Assembly (NCBI RefSeq): GCF_031432315.1
Contig: NZ_JAVKGO010000005.1
Location: 100,317-164,316, forward strand
Reading direction: 5' to 3'
DNA from: Serpentinicella sp031432315
GTDB taxonomy: Bacteria > Bacillota > Clostridia > Peptostreptococcales > Natronincolaceae
DNA length: 64,000 nt
The notes under the pieces are model-generated. The model was not told where the DNA came from, did no database searches, and saw only the letters and a list, made by a program, of their open reading frames with translations. The position numbers and the translations under genes were made by a program. Shown one piece after another: positions 17,089 through 25,212 of the stretch (its first letter is position 1; each line of letters begins with the position of its first letter).

Positions 17089-17793
17089 TTATTCTTTAAT
17101 CGGCATCTTACGAATAAGTAAAAAACATGCTCCGCAAAGTAGAATTGTACCCAGTAGAAAACTTACAACGGAAAAGGTATACCCTCCTAAAGCACTATGA
17201 ACTTCTCCTATAATTCTTAATATATTATTAATACTATCTAATCCTCTGCCATTTGTAATTCTGTGAATCATTATTTGCATAAATATCAGAAATACTGGAA
17301 CTAAAGAAACAACAAATTGCATCATTTTATTACATCTATAATAGATCATTGTAACTACTAGTCCTAAAGCTATAGCAAAACTAAAATAAGAAAATGTCCA
17401 TACTAAATCTTTAAATACATGGTTTTCTTGAAATATTTGATAAAACATACTATGATAGTTTCCAATACGCATAAAAAAGTTATTTAGTATAACTTCTACT
17501 ATTGTAATCATGAAACTCAATGTTGCTATGGTCAGCATATAGCCCCAAAATTGTCGTCTTCTTGATATATTATTAGCCAACATAAATTTAAAATTAGGTT
17601 TAAAACTATTTAATGCTAAAATAAATAAGAAAATGACTGTGATACCACCAAACCCACTGAAGCTTGAGTTAGGATTTTGATTTGTTGCATAACCCATAAA
17701 CAAACCTAGTGTTAGTATGATGGCGTAAAAAATCATAATTGCTTTTCTAAAGTCTCTAAAGTGATACTTTGTTATATTAAAAGTGGTATTCAT
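17089..17793 (-). CDS. ABC transporter permease-like membrane protein (YtrA-type operon)
   Basis: The 234-residue protein has about six membrane helices, with a first segment at residues 17-35 and the last near 205-225, ended by a short basic tail. It has no clear conserved motif of its own. Its position, 12 bp after an ABC ATPase in a GntR-ABC operon, identifies it as the membrane partner. Such operons typically respond to cell-wall-active compounds. The ATG at 17793 follows GGAGGGAT. Confidence 0.72.
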   Translation of the reverse strand: MNTTFNITKYHFRDFRKAIMIFYAIILTLGLFMGYATNQNPNSSFSGFGGITVIFLFILALNSFKPNFKFMLANNISRRRQFWGYMLTIATLSFMITIVEVILNNFFMRIGNYHSMFYQIFQENHVFKDLVWTFSYFSFAIALGLVVTMIYYRCNKMMQFVVSLVPVFLIFMQIMIHRITNGRGLDSINNILRIIGEVHSALGGYTFSVVSFLLGTILLCGACFLLIRKMPIKE

Positions 17794-17805
17794 ATCTTAT
17801 CCCTC

Positions 17806-18669
17806 CTATGAATTTGTTAAGTTTATAAATAATTTCTGTAATTCAGGCTTTGATATATCTAAACCTAAACTTCTTGCTTGACTCTTTATATTGTTATCTA
17901 AAGGTTCTATGACAGTTGCTGATTTAAACTTGCCCATTGTTTCAATGCCCACGTAGTTCTTTTCCTGGATAAACTGATCAACTTTTGATTCTTCCCCGGA
18001 TACAGTATAGGCTGATAATAAAAGATCTTCTACTGATCTTTGTTCAATAATCTGACCAGATTTTATAATAATCGTCTCTTCTAGTACATCTGCTATTTCT
18101 TCTATTAAATGTGTAGAAATAATAATTGTTTTTGGTTTATCAAGATAGTTTTCTAAGAGTACTTTGTAAAACATATCCCTATGGTAAGCATCTAATCCTA
18201 ACACAGGCTCATCTAATATTAGTATCTCGGTGTTAGAAGCCAAAGCAGTAATCGCTTTAAATATTGAAGCGTATCCTGTTGAAAGTCCTTTTACTGTTTT
18301 ATTAGTATCTAAACCAAATCTTTGGGATAGCTCTTTAGCATAGTCCATATCAAAATTCGGATAAAAAGCCCGGGTCCAACTAAAAACTTCCTTAATCTTC
18401 AAACTTTCAGGATATAAATTTTTTTCCATCATATAAAATATTTTATTTAAGACATTTTCATTTTCAAATACAGACTCACCATTGACCTGAATGTCTCCTT
18501 CGCAAGGAAAAAGTTTGTTTGTTATAATATTTAATAGTGTTGTTTTCCCTGCTCCATTTCTTCCGAGCAGACCATAAATTTTGTTTTCTTCTATTGTTAA
18601 ATTTATATTTTCTAAAGCTTTTGTTCTACCATAATATTTCGTTAAGTTTTTGATTGTTATGATACTCAT
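17806..18669 (-). CDS. ABC transporter ATP-binding protein (YtrB-like)
   Basis: A 287-residue ATPase. Walker A is GRNGAGKTT (36-44), Walker B is ILILDEP near 160, and the H-loop is STHL. The signature motif is degenerate (LSTGYASIF in place of LSGGQ), as in the YtrB/BcrA-like group. The C-terminal 80 residues form the usual small accessory domain. The start overlaps the stop of the GntR gene by 4 bp, so all three genes are coupled. Confidence 0.9.
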   Translation of the reverse strand: MSIITIKNLTKYYGRTKALENINLTIEENKIYGLLGRNGAGKTTLLNIITNKLFPCEGDIQVNGESVFENENVLNKIFYMMEKNLYPESLKIKEVFSWTRAFYPNFDMDYAKELSQRFGLDTNKTVKGLSTGYASIFKAITALASNTEILILDEPVLGLDAYHRDMFYKVLLENYLDKPKTIIISTHLIEEIADVLEETIIIKSGQIIEQRSVEDLLLSAYTVSGEESKVDQFIQEKNYVGIETMGKFKSATVIEPLDNNIKSQARSLGLDISKPELQKLFINLTNS

Positions 18670-19037
18670 TTTAAACGCTCGCTCCCTTCGATCATTTTTA
18701 TAATTTCATCATTACTTATATTCAGTTTTCTTGCTTCTTCTAATAATTCAATAATAAATCCATTATAGAAATTTTTTTTTCTCTTGTTTAGGATTTTTTC
18801 TTTTGCTCCTTTTGCAACAAACATCCCTACACCTCTTTTTTTATATAAAATTCCTTCATCAACTAGTAGATTTATCCCTTTTCCAGCTGTAGCTGGATTT
18901 ATCTTAAGATTTACTGATAATTCAGTTGTAGAAACCACTTTTGATTCTTCAGAAAAAATACCTTTTAATATGTCATCTTCTATTGCTTCTGCTAATTGCA
19001 AATATATAGGTTTCTCGCTATTAAAATTTAAATGCAA
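18666..19037 (-). CDS. GntR family transcriptional regulator, YtrA subfamily
   Basis: A 123-residue repressor with an N-terminal winged helix (PIYLQLAEAIEDDIL, then LKINPATAGKGINLLVDEGILYKKRG) and only a short helical C-terminus. This is the size and layout of the YtrA subfamily. The start is TTG at 19037, fixed by AGGAGGTG seven bases upstream; no ATG is available. A consensus promoter and a palindrome just downstream of it lie immediately upstream, which suggests self-repression of the regulator-ATPase-permease operon. Confidence 0.9.
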   Translation of the reverse strand: MHLNFNSEKPIYLQLAEAIEDDILKGIFSEESKVVSTTELSVNLKINPATAGKGINLLVDEGILYKKRGVGMFVAKGAKEKILNKRKKNFYNGFIIELLEEARKLNISNDEIIKMIEGSERLK

Positions 19038-19065
19038 AACAATTCACCTCCTAGTTGATTAGTTA

Positions 19066-19087
19066 GTTAATTACTTGTGTAGTTAAC
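19066..19087. promoter_or_regulatory. Probable operator of the YtrA-type regulator
   Basis: The imperfect palindrome GTTAATTAC...GTAGTTAAC spans 22 bp and overlaps the 3' edge of the -10 box. YtrA-type operators are TTAA-containing palindromes of similar form. It lies between the promoter and the TTG start of the regulator, as expected for autorepression. Confidence 0.6.
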
Positions 19088-19114
19088 TATATAGCACTAG
19101 TTATTATTTGTCAA
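19086..19114 (-). promoter_or_regulatory. Sigma-A promoter of the GntR-ABC operon
   Basis: On the minus strand a perfect TTGACA (19109-19114) is followed after 17 bp by TATAGT (19086-19091). Start and operator lie just downstream. Confidence 0.78.
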
Positions 19115-19256
19115 CTATTTTAAATAAATTCATTAACTTTTTTTGTAAATTTTCTAAAAAATAAGTACCTCTTATGGCTTTGCTGTGCTATAATTAGTAA
19201 GTCTTATATGTTTTTAGCTCTATACAATTAAATAAGTTTTTTGAGGGAGGATCACA

Positions 19257-19748
19257 GTGAAAGGTGATATTATTTATGTAATTAGAAAACCACTAGGATT
19301 AAAGTCTTTTGATAATAGAAGGAATAATAAGTCTACAGTACTTGATGAGCTTCTTGCTCGTATTTGTTACTATAAGCATTACGGTATTGAGGTAGAAGAT
19401 GGGTACGTTATCCATTTTATTTGTGATAGTATTCTAGAGCAAAAAAATGGATGTATAAGAAAGGCTAGCCTAAGTGATTTTCAAAAAGATGGTGTTATAG
19501 AAATTGACCATACTGTGCCCTATAAATTTAATAAAGAACAAGTTGTTCAAAGGGCTTATGAACAACTTAACACATCTTTTGGTGGATATCATATTCGAAA
19601 CAACAACTGTGAGCACTTCGCTTCTTGGTGTGTTAGTGATGTTAAAGATAGTAAACAAGCTTTAAACATCAAAAATCTAAGAACGCAACTTATGCTTTAT
19701 CCTAAACTAGCAAAGAATAAGCTTCTTGATTTTATTGCAATCATATAA
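19257..19748 (+). CDS. LRAT-domain (NlpC/P60-like fold) protein
   Basis: A 163-residue protein of the lecithin:retinol acyltransferase-type fold. Catalytic candidates are His41 in KHYGIEVEDGYVIHF and Cys118 in the diagnostic NNCEHFASWC motif, in the circularly permuted His-first order of LRAT proteins. The last 40 residues are helical and end in a hydrophobic stretch. Bacterial members are uncharacterised; acyl transfer or amide/thioester hydrolysis is likely. The GTG start at 19257 follows GGGAGG. It is a single gene ended by a strong terminator. Confidence 0.83.
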   Translation: MKGDIIYVIRKPLGLKSFDNRRNNKSTVLDELLARICYYKHYGIEVEDGYVIHFICDSILEQKNGCIRKASLSDFQKDGVIEIDHTVPYKFNKEQVVQRAYEQLNTSFGGYHIRNNNCEHFASWCVSDVKDSKQALNIKNLRTQLMLYPKLAKNKLLDFIAII

Positions 19749-19762
19749 TTAAATCTTCATAT

Positions 19763-19820
19763 AAAAAGCGCTCATGTAGGTAGGCTTTATTTTCTAACCA
19801 TACCTCTATGAGCGCTTTTC
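19763..19820. terminator. Terminator between the LRAT-like and namA-like genes
   Basis: AAAAGCGCTCATG and its near complement TATGAGCGCTTTT flank a loop of about 25 bases with extra pairing inside. T runs lie at both outer edges, so it can serve both convergent genes. Confidence 0.75.
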
Positions 19821-19831
19821 TCGTAAACTGC

Positions 19832-20854
19832 TTATTTCTTACCTCTTTCATACTGCTGTGGCCACAGAATTTCATGTTTTAAAGTACTTGCTGCTTGAAG
19901 TGTCCAATAGGGATTTCTCAAAAGTTCTCGTCCTAGATATATTAAATCTACCCGTTCATTCTGAATAAGTTCTTCTACCATCTCAGGATTATTTATTAAC
20001 CCACCGCCCATTACATATAAGCCGGTTTCTTGTCTAATCATTTCTGCCATCTTAATTTGATACCCTGGATATGTTTCAATTTTTGCTGGTATAACTGCAC
20101 CAGAACTTACATTGACAACGTCAACACCTTCATTTTTTACAGCATTTAAGATTTCGGATAAATCATTAGGATGGTTCCCCTCTTCGTGATAATCCTCAGC
20201 TGAAACCCTAACGATCAATGGCTTTTCCTTTGGCCACACCTTTCTTACTTCTTGAATAATCTCCCTAAGGAATCGTGCTCTTTTCTCTAAATTACCACCA
20301 TATTCATCTTTCCGATGATTGCTTAAAGGTGATAAAAATTCATTAATAAGATAGCCATGAGCTGCATGAATCTCAATTACATCGAACCCGATTTCAAAGG
20401 CTCTTGCAGCAGCTTGTTTAAAAGCTTGTATTACTTGATTAATATCATTTTTAGTCATTTCTACAGGGACTCTTGACTTTTCATCGAAAGCCAAAGGACT
20501 AGGAGCAATAATGCTTTCCGACGTAACTGTGCATTTTCTCCCCGCATGACCTAGTTGAATTCCTATCTTTGCTCCTTCTGATTTACAACCTTCTACAATT
20601 CTTTTCAATTCTTTTATATGAGAATCATTCCATATCCCTAGGTCTCTGTCTGAAATTCTCCCTCTACTTTCTACTGCTGTTGCTTCCATCAGGATTAAAC
20701 CTGTTCCACCAACTGCTCTGGTAATGTAGTGGGCATAATGCCAGTCATTTGCATAACCACTTTGATCTGAAGTGTACATACACATAGGTGCCATTACAAC
20801 TCTATTTTTTAGGTGCATATCTTTAATTTTAAGTTCTGAAAATATTTTAGCCAT
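19832..20854 (-). CDS. namA: Old yellow enzyme family NADPH dehydrogenase (YqjM/NamA-like)
   Basis: A 340-residue TIM-barrel flavoprotein that reduces activated C=C bonds, such as enones, with FMN and NAD(P)H. Motifs are VVMAPMCMYTSDQSG with the redox-tuning Cys of the YqjM class (about residue 25), GHAGRKCT, the active-site HAAHGYLINEFLSPLSN near 170, and VIYLGRELLRNP-type phosphate binding (LIYLGRELLRNPYW) at the C-terminus. The length matches the short single-domain class. AGGAGGAAG precedes the ATG. It is monocistronic. Confidence 0.92.
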   Translation of the reverse strand: MAKIFSELKIKDMHLKNRVVMAPMCMYTSDQSGYANDWHYAHYITRAVGGTGLILMEATAVESRGRISDRDLGIWNDSHIKELKRIVEGCKSEGAKIGIQLGHAGRKCTVTSESIIAPSPLAFDEKSRVPVEMTKNDINQVIQAFKQAAARAFEIGFDVIEIHAAHGYLINEFLSPLSNHRKDEYGGNLEKRARFLREIIQEVRKVWPKEKPLIVRVSAEDYHEEGNHPNDLSEILNAVKNEGVDVVNVSSGAVIPAKIETYPGYQIKMAEMIRQETGLYVMGGGLINNPEMVEELIQNERVDLIYLGRELLRNPYWTLQAASTLKHEILWPQQYERGKK

Positions 20855-21049
20855 TCCTTCTTCCTCCTAATTTTATTTATTATTACCATTGTATTTTTAC
20901 CCTTATGAACTATTATTAATCTTAAACATACTATCTACTAGTGATGCACCATTAATTCGACAGCATTTTCATTTTATTGTTTCCACTTTGTCAAACATAA
21001 AATTTTGTAGCTTAATGACTTTTAATTTGGTATACTATACTCAACAATA

Positions 21050-21127
21050 TATCGCCAGGGGTGCTTTTGCTGAGAGGATATGTCCAACCCTTCGAACCTG
21101 TAGGTTAATACCTGCGCAGGGAAGCTC
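21050..21127 (+). promoter_or_regulatory. TPP riboswitch (THI element)
   Basis: The conserved core is plain: CAGGGGTGC, then GCTGAGA, then CCTTCGAACCTG, then GGTTAATACCTGCGCAGGGAA. These bind the pyrimidine and pyrophosphate parts of thiamine pyrophosphate. The switch lies about 100 bp upstream of thiT and is followed by a strong hairpin terminator, so it probably acts by transcription termination when TPP is plentiful. Confidence 0.96.
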
Positions 21128-21142
21128 TTACATGGATTTATT

Positions 21143-21175
21143 AACATGAAAAGACTTTCTTTTCATGTTTTTTTA
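21143..21175 (+). terminator. Riboswitch-controlled terminator upstream of thiT
   Basis: AACATGAAAAGA and TCTTTTCATGTT form a perfect 12-bp stem with a 3-base loop, followed by a run of seven Ts. It sits between the TPP aptamer and thiT, the normal place for the expression platform. Confidence 0.9.
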
Positions 21176-21223
21176 TTTGAAGAAATCGGCTTCTAGTGAT
21201 AAATACTTAAATGGAGGAGAAAT

Positions 21224-21862
21224 ATGTTTAAAAAACTTTTAGAGCTTAATGAAACAACTTTAGCAATTCTTGCTGTACTTTTTATTATTGGTATTACAGG
21301 TATTATCATGTTTAAAAAACGTAAACAAGTAAATCTAACTACCAAAATGATGGTTTATGGGAGTTTATGTATATCACTTTCATTTGTACTATCCAATATT
21401 AGGTTATACAGACTGCCACAAGGGGGTAGTGTTACGCCAGCGAGTATGCTACCAATGGTTATTTACGCTGTTGTATTCGGTCCATTACCTGGAATTATAG
21501 CTGGTGTTGCATATGGATTATTGCAGTATATTCAAGCTAGCTACGTTGTCCATTGGGCACAAATCATTATAGACTATCCGTTAGCTTTTGGATTTTTAGG
21601 GCTAGCAGGGCTATATCGCAAAAATTTAATAGTAGCTCTAGTCATTGGTACTTTTGGTAGGTTCATAATGCATTTCTTATCCGGTATTATCTTCTTTGGT
21701 CACTATGCTGGTGACACCCCGGTTGCCTTGTACTCTCTAATTTATAATGGATCATTTTTAGGTGTTGATTTATTAATTTGTATTGTTGTTTCATTCATGC
21801 CTCAAATTCAAAATTTAGTTAGGGAATTAAAGAAAAAATCCTCACTGCTAAACACTTATTAA
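21224..21862 (+). CDS. thiT: Thiamine transporter ThiT (ECF S component)
   Basis: The 212-residue integral membrane protein is the substrate-binding S unit of an ECF transporter and would work with shared EcfA/EcfT subunits encoded elsewhere. It has one extra N-terminal helix and six core helices. ThiT signatures are PQGGSVTPASMLPM (residues 66-79) and HFLSGIIFFGHYA near 145, with Trp and Tyr/His residues for thiamine stacking. AGGAGA precedes the ATG. The TPP riboswitch directly upstream supports the assignment. Confidence 0.95.
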   Translation: MFKKLLELNETTLAILAVLFIIGITGIIMFKKRKQVNLTTKMMVYGSLCISLSFVLSNIRLYRLPQGGSVTPASMLPMVIYAVVFGPLPGIIAGVAYGLLQYIQASYVVHWAQIIIDYPLAFGFLGLAGLYRKNLIVALVIGTFGRFIMHFLSGIIFFGHYAGDTPVALYSLIYNGSFLGVDLLICIVVSFMPQIQNLVRELKKKSSLLNTY

Positions 21863-21869
21863 AGATTTA

Positions 21870-21906
21870 AAAACTGTCCCTTCTATGCAGGAGGGACAGT
21901 TTTTTT
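21870..21906 (+). terminator. Terminator after thiT
   Basis: AAACTGTCCC and GGGACAGTTT form a 10-bp stem around a 12-base loop, followed by TTTTTTG. The minus-strand metY gene ends just beyond it. Confidence 0.88.
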
Positions 21907-21922
21907 GTTTTTTGTTGATTAA

Positions 21923-23191
21923 TTAGTTAATCCTATCTAGTGCCTGTTTAACATCATCAATAATGTCTTCAATATTTTCTAAACCTACGGATAATCGTAT
22001 TAATCCTGGACTAATACCTGCATCTACTAGTTGCTTATCTGTTAACTGACGATGGGTTGAACTAGCTGGATGTAAAACACAAGTACGAATGTCAGCAACG
22101 TGTACTACATTTGAAGCAAGCGTAAGTGCATCCATAAATTTTATTGCATTTTCTCTCCCACCTTTTATGGAAAAGGATACAACTCCACTACAACCTAAAG
22201 GTAAATATTTTTTCATTAATTCATTATATTTATTTTCTTTTAATGTTGGATAATTAACAAACTCTATTTTATCTGAATCATTTAAAAAATCAGCAATCTT
22301 TTCTGCATTACGAGAGTGTTTCTCCATTCTAATAGGTAATGTTTCTAAACCTAAATTTAATAGAAATGCTGCATTTGCTGAAGGGTATGCTCCTATATCT
22401 CTCATTAACTGTACTCTAGCTTTAACAATATAAGCTGCTTCACCAAAACTATCTGTATAAATAATTCCGTGATAGGATGGATCAGGTTCTGTAAACTCAG
22501 GGAAATTACCATTTTTCCAGTTAAACTTACCACTATCAATTATTACGCCTCCAACTTGTACTGCATGTCCATCCATGTATTTAGTTGTTGAATGAATAAC
22601 GATATCAGCGCCATACTCAATAGGCTTACATAGAACTGGAGTTGCAAAGGTATTATCAATAATTAAAGGTACGTTGTTTTTATGCGCTATTTGCGCAAAT
22701 TTTTCTATATCAAAAATTGATATAGCCGGATTTGCTATCGTTTCTCCAAACACAGCTTTCGTATTTGGTCTAAAAGCTTTTTGTACCTCATCTGCTGATG
22801 CTTCTGGATCCACAAAGGTGCATTCAATTCCAAAGCGCTTTAAAGTTACTGCAAACAGATTTATTGTCCCTCCATATATCGTTGAGGCACTTATAAAATG
22901 ATCTCCTGCTTTCATAATATTTAGGATACTAATTAAAGATGCAGCTTGTCCAGACGTAGTGCACAGTGCCCCCACACCACCTTCTAAAGCAGCTAATTTT
23001 TCTTCTACAGCAGCAACAGTAGGATTGGAAATCCTTGAATACATGTGTCCATCATCTGTTAAGTCAAATAATCTTCCTATATGCTCTGTTGAATCATATG
23101 TATAAGTAGTACTTTGATAAATAGGTAGTGCTCTAGGTTCCCCATTTTTTGGACTGTACCCTTCATGTAAACACTTCGTTTCTATTTTCAT
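21923..23191 (-). CDS. metY: O-acetylhomoserine sulfhydrylase
   Basis: A 422-residue PLP enzyme of the Cys/Met metabolism family. It makes homocysteine from O-acetylhomoserine and sulfide. The start KIETKCLHEGY, TTSGQAASLISIL, the PLP-lysine motif HSTTKYMDGHA near 205, and the long MetY-type insert (NGNFPEFTEPDPSYHG) separate it from the shorter cystathionine synthases. The C-terminus LIRLSVGLENIEDIIDD is standard. GGGGGA precedes the ATG. No SAM riboswitch or T-box was found upstream, only a small hairpin. Confidence 0.94.
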   Translation of the reverse strand: MKIETKCLHEGYSPKNGEPRALPIYQSTTYTYDSTEHIGRLFDLTDDGHMYSRISNPTVAAVEEKLAALEGGVGALCTTSGQAASLISILNIMKAGDHFISASTIYGGTINLFAVTLKRFGIECTFVDPEASADEVQKAFRPNTKAVFGETIANPAISIFDIEKFAQIAHKNNVPLIIDNTFATPVLCKPIEYGADIVIHSTTKYMDGHAVQVGGVIIDSGKFNWKNGNFPEFTEPDPSYHGIIYTDSFGEAAYIVKARVQLMRDIGAYPSANAAFLLNLGLETLPIRMEKHSRNAEKIADFLNDSDKIEFVNYPTLKENKYNELMKKYLPLGCSGVVSFSIKGGRENAIKFMDALTLASNVVHVADIRTCVLHPASSTHRQLTDKQLVDAGISPGLIRLSVGLENIEDIIDDVKQALDRIN

Positions 23192-23214
23192 AAACTAATC
23201 CCCCATTCTATGCT

Positions 23215-23249
23215 TCCTCTATCTCGACTATACGAACAAGTCTAAGAGG
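23215..23249 (-). promoter_or_regulatory. Hairpin in the metY leader
   Basis: On the minus strand CCTCT...AGACT and AGTC...AGAGG can pair around a short loop just upstream of the metY ribosome site. It is too small to be a known methionine-responsive riboswitch. Its role is unknown. Confidence 0.35.
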
Positions 23250-23355
23250 AATACATACTTCTTATTGATACTTCTATTTCAACTATTCTATTATAATTTC
23301 TGAATAATTACAATATTTTATATTTTTTCTTTGTAATACTTACAACGCTATAATT

Positions 23356-23397
23356 AAAAAGATAAAAGCACCCTGTAGGATGCTTTTATCTTTTTGA
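23356..23397. terminator. Terminator of pckA
   Basis: AAAAAGATAAAAGCA and TGCTTTTATCTTTTT form a perfect 15-bp stem around CCCTGTAGGA. It lies just after the pckA stop on the minus strand. Confidence 0.88.
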
Positions 23398-23410
23398 TTT
23401 ATACTTTATC

Positions 23411-25003
23411 TTAGCATTGATACTGTTTAATATTCTTCTTTGGGTTAGCTTGAACGATACTTTCGGATACACCTGAAAACTTAAGAAAATTTTCATTAAA
23501 TCTTGCTGCTAACTCATTAGCTGTGGTATTAAATGCCCTTACATCCGACCACGTATTTGATGGGTTTAGTATTTCACAGGGTACACCCGGGCATTCTGTT
23601 GGCATTTTAAGTTTAAAGATAGGATCTGTTATATAAGCAACGTTATCTAATTCTCCTGTCATTGCTGCTCTTACCATAGCTCTTGTATATTTTAGATTCA
23701 TTCTATTACCTGTGCCGAATGAACCTCCAGTCCACCCAGTATTTACTAAAAATACCTTTGTTTTATACTTATCAATTTTTTCTCCTAATAGCTTTGCATA
23801 AACTTGCGGCTTTAGTATCATAAAAGGTTCTCCAAAACAAGTAGAGAAAGTTGCTGTTGGCTCAACTATCCCTCTTTCCGTTCCTGCTAGCTTACTGGTG
23901 TAACCTGACATGAAATGATACATTGCCTGTTCTTTTGTTAATCTAGAAATTGGTGGTAGAACACCAGTTGCATCTGCTGTCAGAAAAATAATGGTATTTG
24001 GTATACCACCTTTTCCTTCTAAAAGCGCTCCATCAATATGCTCTACTGGAAATGCTACTCTTGTATTTTCTGTATAACGTTCATCATCGTAATTAGGATG
24101 CATTTCTTCATCTAGTACAACGTTTTCTAAAACAGCACCTTTTCGGATTGCATTCCAAATTTGTGGTTCTTTTTCTTCTGATAAATTGATACATTTGGCA
24201 TAGCATCCACCTTCAAAGTTAAATACGCCATTTTCAGTCCATCCGTGTTCATCATCGCCAATTAATTTTCGGTCTTTATCTGCTGATAACGTGGTTTTGC
24301 CTGTACCTGATAGTCCAAAAAATAATGTAACATCGCCTTCTTCTCCTACATTCGCAGAACAGTGCATAGGTAGTACATCTTTGAATGGTAATAAATAATT
24401 CATAACTGTAAAAATTGATTTTTTAATCTCTCCAGAATATTTTGTTCCACCGATTAACACTGTTTTTTTCTCAAAACTAATGATAATAAAGACTTCTGAA
24501 TTGGTTCCATCAACTTCAGGTACAGCTTTTAAATCTGGCAAAGCAATAACTGTAAAACCTGGAGTGAATTCTTCTAACTCGCTATTTTTCGGCTTTATAA
24601 ACATTTGTTGAGCAAATAAATTTTGATAAGCAAATTCATTCACTACTCTAATTGGCATTCTGTATTTTAAATCAGCACCTACAAAACCATCAAAAACATA
24701 TAACTCCTTTTCTTCCATATATGTGATCGCTTTATTATACAAGCGCTCAAATTTCTCTTCTGAAATTGCTAAGTTTGTTTTATTCCAATTTATATAATCA
24801 TGTACTGTTGGTTCATCTACAATAAATCTGTCTTTAGGGGACCTGCCTGTGTATTTTCCGGTGTTAATACTCAAAGCACCATTATCTGCTATTCCTGCAC
24901 CCTCTCGTTCTACTGATATTTCCATGAGCTGGTCAATTGATAAATTAAAATGCACGTTATTTTTTCCGTTCATCATATTTATAAGCTTATTTTCATTATT
25001 CAC
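23411..25003 (-). CDS. pckA: Phosphoenolpyruvate carboxykinase (ATP)
   Basis: A 530-residue ATP-type PEP carboxykinase, interconverting oxaloacetate and PEP at the link between glycolysis and the C4 acids. Motifs are NTGKYTGRSPKDRF near residue 50, the kinase-1a loop GLSGTGKTTLSAD near 230, the metal-binding GDDEHGW, and FVNTGWTGG-type VFLVNTGWTGGSFG near 425. The start is GTG at 25003 after AAGGGGG. Length and motif order are complete. It is monocistronic with its own terminator. Confidence 0.96.
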   Translation of the reverse strand: MNNENKLINMMNGKNNVHFNLSIDQLMEISVEREGAGIADNGALSINTGKYTGRSPKDRFIVDEPTVHDYINWNKTNLAISEEKFERLYNKAITYMEEKELYVFDGFVGADLKYRMPIRVVNEFAYQNLFAQQMFIKPKNSELEEFTPGFTVIALPDLKAVPEVDGTNSEVFIIISFEKKTVLIGGTKYSGEIKKSIFTVMNYLLPFKDVLPMHCSANVGEEGDVTLFFGLSGTGKTTLSADKDRKLIGDDEHGWTENGVFNFEGGCYAKCINLSEEKEPQIWNAIRKGAVLENVVLDEEMHPNYDDERYTENTRVAFPVEHIDGALLEGKGGIPNTIIFLTADATGVLPPISRLTKEQAMYHFMSGYTSKLAGTERGIVEPTATFSTCFGEPFMILKPQVYAKLLGEKIDKYKTKVFLVNTGWTGGSFGTGNRMNLKYTRAMVRAAMTGELDNVAYITDPIFKLKMPTECPGVPCEILNPSNTWSDVRAFNTTANELAARFNENFLKFSGVSESIVQANPKKNIKQYQC

Positions 25004-25163
25004 AATGATTCCCCCTTAGGTCTTTTACTTATTGACAGGAATTATTATAACATATTATATTATTTATGCTATACTATTTAAGACTTTTTTGTGCATAAAT
25101 TTAATAGTACATTTTACCATTAGATTAAGGGAACCAATTTTTCTCATAAGAATATATTATAGT

Positions 25164-25183
25164 ATACTATGATGCCATAGTAT
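25164..25183. promoter_or_regulatory. Palindrome upstream of the LysM gene
   Basis: ATACTATG and CATAGTAT form a perfect 8-bp inverted repeat around ATGC, about 30 bp before the LysM ATG. It could be an operator or a leader hairpin; the surrounding AT-rich sequence also offers -10-like boxes. Confidence 0.35.
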
Positions 25184-25212
25184 ATAGATAATATAAAGGA
25201 GGAGATTAGAAT

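Noticed and set aside
14498..19748. A complete type III CRISPR system around the ring-nuclease homologue
   Set aside because: No Cas10, Csm/Cmr, Csx1/Csm6 or repeat array is found within the window; neighbours are DUF1292, GntR-ABC and LRAT-like genes.
20889..21149. Plus-strand reading frame upstream of thiT
   Set aside because: It runs through the TPP riboswitch; the RNA motif explains the conservation, and there is no ribosome site.
23192..23410. SAM riboswitch or T-box upstream of metY
   Set aside because: Neither the SAM-I core nor the T-box sequence is present; only a small hairpin could be found.
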